Source of the DNA: Clostridiales bacterium
Lineage (GTDB): Bacteria > Bacillota_A > Clostridia > Christensenellales > Christensenellaceae
DNA length: 17,885 nt
Assembly: GCA_003149735.1 (NCBI GenBank)
Contig: QANA01000007.1
Span: 1-17,885 of the forward strand
Direction of reading: 5' to 3'
Position numbers and translations under genes: made by a program. Below, piece by piece: positions 15,597 through 17,885 of the stretch (position 1 is the first letter of the stretch; every line of letters starts with the position of its first letter). Below the pieces are notes generated by a model, which was given only the letters and a program-made list of their open reading frames with translations, was not told the DNA's origin and made no database searches.

Positions 15597-15754
15597 TCCT
15601 GTGCTCCTTTCCGCATCATTTTCAGCGCTGTCCGAATACATCTCTATAGAAGAATACCACAAAATTTTCCATACGCATCATTTTACTTCTATTTTTTACG
15701 ATCTGCTAACACGTTTTGCCCTTGCTTCACCTATTTCATTGCCGTCAAAATGAA

Positions 15755-15785
15755 AATCCCATGAATTGAGAAAATTCATGGGATT
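15755..15785 (-). terminator. Intrinsic terminator of the alanine dehydrogenase gene
   Basis: AATCCCATGAATT (15755-15767) and its exact complement (15773-15785) form a 13-bp stem with a 5-nt loop, starting 9 nt after the ald stop. On the minus strand the T-rich tail TTTTCATTTT follows, part of it paired at the stem base. Confidence 0.85.
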
Positions 15786-15794
15786 GATATCCTT

Positions 15795-16895
15795 TTACAT
15801 GTCTTCCAGCTTTAACCCTAAGCTGTCTGCCACATTCTTATTGACACATTTACGGCGATAAATATTTACACCATTTCTCAATCCCGCATCCATCGAGACA
15901 GCTTTTTCCAACCCATAGTTGGCCATCATTAAACCATATTTAATGGTGGTATTGGCAAGCGCCACAGTAGAAGTATTCGGAACTGCACCGGGCATATTAC
16001 CCACACAGTAGTGTACTACTCCTTCTTCAATAAATATCGGATCATCATGCGTCGTTACATGCGAGGATTCACAGCACCCACCCTGATCAATTGCAATATC
16101 CACAATCACCGATCCTTTTTTCATTAATTTCAAATGTTCCCTTCTGACCAGCTTTGGTGTGGAGCCGCCAGGGATCAATACAGAGCCAATCACCAAATCT
16201 GCCGTTTCCAGACATTTGCGGATATTCGCTTCTGTAGAATACAGCGTGGTTACACTGGCTCCGAAAATATCTTCAATGTAGGCCAATCTATTGGGATTCA
16301 CATCCAGCAAGGTAACCTGCGCATCAATTCCCACTGCCGCTTTTGCAGCATAAGTGCCGGCCACACCGCCTCCGATAATCACAATTTTTCCGCGTTCCAC
16401 TCCGGGAACCCCTCCCAACAGGATGCCGCGGCCTCCATAGGATTGCTCAATATATTTTGCACCTTCCTGAATGGATAGACGCCCTGCGATCTGGCTCATC
16501 GGGCGCAGGCAAGGTAAATTTCCCGCGGAATCCGTTATCGTTTCAAAAGCAACCGCCTTCACGCCTTTTTCCAACAGTACTTCGGCCAATTTCTTATTCG
16601 CTGCCAAATGCAGATAAGTAAAAAGAATTTGCCCCTCCCGCAAATATTCATATTCGCATGCCTCAGGCTCCTTGACTTTCACAATCATATCGCAGCAATC
16701 AAAAACCTCTTGAGGTGTCTCTAAAATCACTGCACCCGCAGCTTCATATTCTGCATCACTAAATCCGGCACCTATGCCCGCAGTTTTTTCCACATACACT
16801 TCATGCCCATTACTCACGTATGCCATTACGTTATCCGGCGTAAGACCTACCCGGTATTCATGATTTTTCAGTTCTTTTGTTGTCCCTATCCGCAT
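15795..16895 (-). CDS. ald: Alanine dehydrogenase
   Basis: This enzyme interconverts L-alanine and pyruvate plus ammonia with NAD in the cytosol. The 366-aa length is standard. Conserved active-site residues are present: R15 (EYRVGLTP), K75 (VKVKEP), H96 (YLHLA) and D270 (DIAIDQGG). The NAD-binding glycine motif is IIGGGVAG (173-180). The C-terminal VGNMPGAVPNTST stretch is typical. The ATG at 16893-16895 follows GGAGGA. The gene is monocistronic, with its own promoter and terminator. In a fermentative organism it may serve either alanine catabolism or ammonium assimilation; the sequence does not say which. Confidence 0.97.
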   Translation of the reverse strand: MRIGTTKELKNHEYRVGLTPDNVMAYVSNGHEVYVEKTAGIGAGFSDAEYEAAGAVILETPQEVFDCCDMIVKVKEPEACEYEYLREGQILFTYLHLAANKKLAEVLLEKGVKAVAFETITDSAGNLPCLRPMSQIAGRLSIQEGAKYIEQSYGGRGILLGGVPGVERGKIVIIGGGVAGTYAAKAAVGIDAQVTLLDVNPNRLAYIEDIFGASVTTLYSTEANIRKCLETADLVIGSVLIPGGSTPKLVRREHLKLMKKGSVIVDIAIDQGGCCESSHVTTHDDPIFIEEGVVHYCVGNMPGAVPNTSTVALANTTIKYGLMMANYGLEKAVSMDAGLRNGVNIYRRKCVNKNVADSLGLKLEDM

Positions 16896-16965
16896 AAAAA
16901 TATATCCTCCAATAAATAATCCCCAAATTATTATTTTTTAACTGCTATTGCAAAATTTTAACCGT

Positions 16966-16998
16966 ATTATATCATATATCTCCTCTGTATCATATATT
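16966..16998 (-). promoter_or_regulatory. Extended -10 promoter of ald with direct repeats
   Basis: On the minus strand TGATATAAT (16966-16974) is a perfect -10 with the TGn extension; no good -35 is seen at the right distance. A 10-nt direct repeat (TATCATATAT on the plus strand at 16970-16979 and 16988-16997) overlaps and lies upstream of the -10 box. It could bind a regulator in place of -35 contact. Confidence 0.55.
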
Positions 16999-17373
16999 GG
17001 GGCACCTAAAAAAGCGAATTATTGTTAAAGATGCTGCCTAAAAGCTTTTTCGAAAGTTTCTTTACTTTCAAGACTCGCAAACACTTCAAACGCTCCAACT
17101 CATAACGCCTACAATTTCGGTATCCCTAAAATCGATTACATTGCAGCGGCCTATTTCAACGATAGCCTCTTCTATCAACTCCCACACCGGCGCCTTTGAA
17201 TTAGAATAAATAAAACAGGATGGCTTTTAGGCCATCCTGTTTTATTACGGACATTCTGATCAGAGATAGATTTACCGCCGGCTTCACATTTTAATTTTTC
17301 CCTATATCTGAAAGCTTTTTCTCGTATACTTACACTTCTATCAGATTGTATCCAGATTTCATTTCATCAGATA
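16999..17373. other. Largely non-coding region, possible gene remnant
   Basis: Together with the ald promoter and leader this is a gene-free gap of 478 bases. Besides the terminator at 17209-17246, it has two open stretches without start codons in the same codon register: a minus-strand one at 17086-17226 (46 codons, containing WELIEEAIVEIG and ending in VMSWSV) and a plus-strand one at 17029-17199. Neither has a ribosome binding site or a recognised family. The stretch 17,250-17,373 shows nothing clear. Confidence 0.4.
17209..17246. terminator. Long perfect hairpin, probable terminator
   Basis: Arms 17209-17224 and 17231-17246 pair perfectly over 16 bp around a 6-nt loop, with a GC-rich inner half (CAGGATGGC). 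Both outer ends are A/T-rich, giving TTTTATTTATT on the minus strand and TTTTATTA on the plus strand. It most likely ends the transcript of the phosphatidyltransferase gene about 130 nt upstream. Confidence 0.8.
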
Positions 17374-17871
17374 TCAATCCGATATTCCTCTTCCAGTGCT
17401 GATATAGTGCCCCTCCTGTATTGCCGCAAAGGTTGCAACTACGCAGACAACCAGCGCACTGTATTGCAGGTCAAGAATCGATAATGTCATTGGCAAAACA
17501 AACAGCAATATTCCGGTCAACTTATTCATCACAGTGTGTAAAGTCACCAATTGTTTTCGCATCACATAACCGGAAATCAAATTGACTGCTTTAATTAGCG
17601 CGATAACAGCAATCCATAAATAGCTCCACACCGGAATATGGAAGATTGGCAGCAATTTTATAAGGCAGATCACAACTAAGAAAAAATCGGCAAGGGTATC
17701 CAGCTTAGAGCCAAATTCACTGACTGTACCGGTTTTTCTTGCTACTGTACCGTCAATGATATCTGTAAGACCTGCCACAATATACAACACATAAAATGCA
17801 GAAGATAATGCCGGGCAGAACAGTAAACCGAAACTGCAAAGAATCCGAATACTTGTGATGATATTTGCCAT
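17374..17871 (-). CDS. CDP-alcohol phosphatidyltransferase family protein
   Basis: This is a membrane enzyme that swaps the CMP of a CDP-alcohol (usually CDP-diacylglycerol) for another alcohol in phospholipid synthesis. The complete family signature D-x2-D-G-x2-A-R-x8-G-x3-D-x3-D is present as D37, D40, G41, A44, R45, G54, D58 and D62, with four or five further hydrophobic segments. At 165 aa it is somewhat shorter than typical PgsA (about 180-200), so phosphatidylglycerophosphate synthase is possible but not certain. The ATG at 17869-17871 has GGAG about 10 nt upstream. The window ends just beyond, so the upstream partner is unknown. Confidence 0.85.
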   Translation of the reverse strand: MANIITSIRILCSFGLLFCPALSSAFYVLYIVAGLTDIIDGTVARKTGTVSEFGSKLDTLADFFLVVICLIKLLPIFHIPVWSYLWIAVIALIKAVNLISGYVMRKQLVTLHTVMNKLTGILLFVLPMTLSILDLQYSALVVCVVATFAAIQEGHYISTGRGISD

Positions 17872-17885
17872 TACATCAGCGCTCC

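Overview
The window looks like chromosomal housekeeping DNA from a low-to-mid GC anaerobic member of the Bacillota, most likely a Clostridia-type gut bacterium. Pointers are the purE-C-F-M-N-D gene order with a [4Fe-4S]-type PurF, a FeoA-FeoA-FeoB operon ending in a small Cys-rich FeoB-associated protein, strong AGGAGG-type ribosome binding sites, and intrinsic terminators after most operons. No rRNA, tRNA, CRISPR array, IS element or prophage gene was seen. Species-level placement is not possible from the sequence alone.

Layout, left to right. Positions 1-4,606 (minus strand) hold a tightly packed de novo purine operon transcribed purE-purC-purF-purM-purN-purD, with purD cut by the window edge. 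Neighbouring genes overlap or nearly touch. purH is not in its common place between purN and purD. The operon has a candidate promoter preceded by two CGAAC repeats 10 bp apart, resembling PurR boxes. Positions 4,863-7,404 (minus) hold a YtcJ-like amidohydrolase and an aldo/keto reductase, probably one transcript, ending in a clear terminator. Positions 7,405-7,900 are an unexplained region dense in stem-loops.

Positions 7,901-11,320 (minus) are the ferrous iron uptake operon: feoA-type (70 aa), feoA (73 aa), feoB (835 aa, with an unusual acidic extracytoplasmic insert) and a 56-aa FeoB-associated membrane protein. Divergent from it (plus strand, 11,460-12,966) are a short DtxR-family iron regulator and, overlapping it by 11 nt, an uncharacterised M50-type membrane metalloprotease. 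Three copies of an inverted repeat of the form GTTAGC-N4-GCTAAC lie around the feo promoter and before feoB. They are the natural candidate operators of the DtxR-like protein, so the locus reads as a self-contained iron-sensing and uptake unit with an attached protease.

Positions 13,181-15,596 (minus) carry a split ThrE-type amino acid exporter (YjjP- and YjjB-like subunits) followed by a lipoprotein with an FKBP domain and a trigger-factor-like C-terminal region. Positions 15,795-16,895 (minus) encode alanine dehydrogenase with its own extended -10 promoter and terminator. Positions 16,896-17,373 are largely non-coding, and a CDP-alcohol phosphatidyltransferase (minus) closes the window.

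Most of the window is ordinary. The items most worth follow-up are the DtxR-protease gene pair with its operator set, the FeoB insert, and the structured intergenic region at 7,405-7,900.
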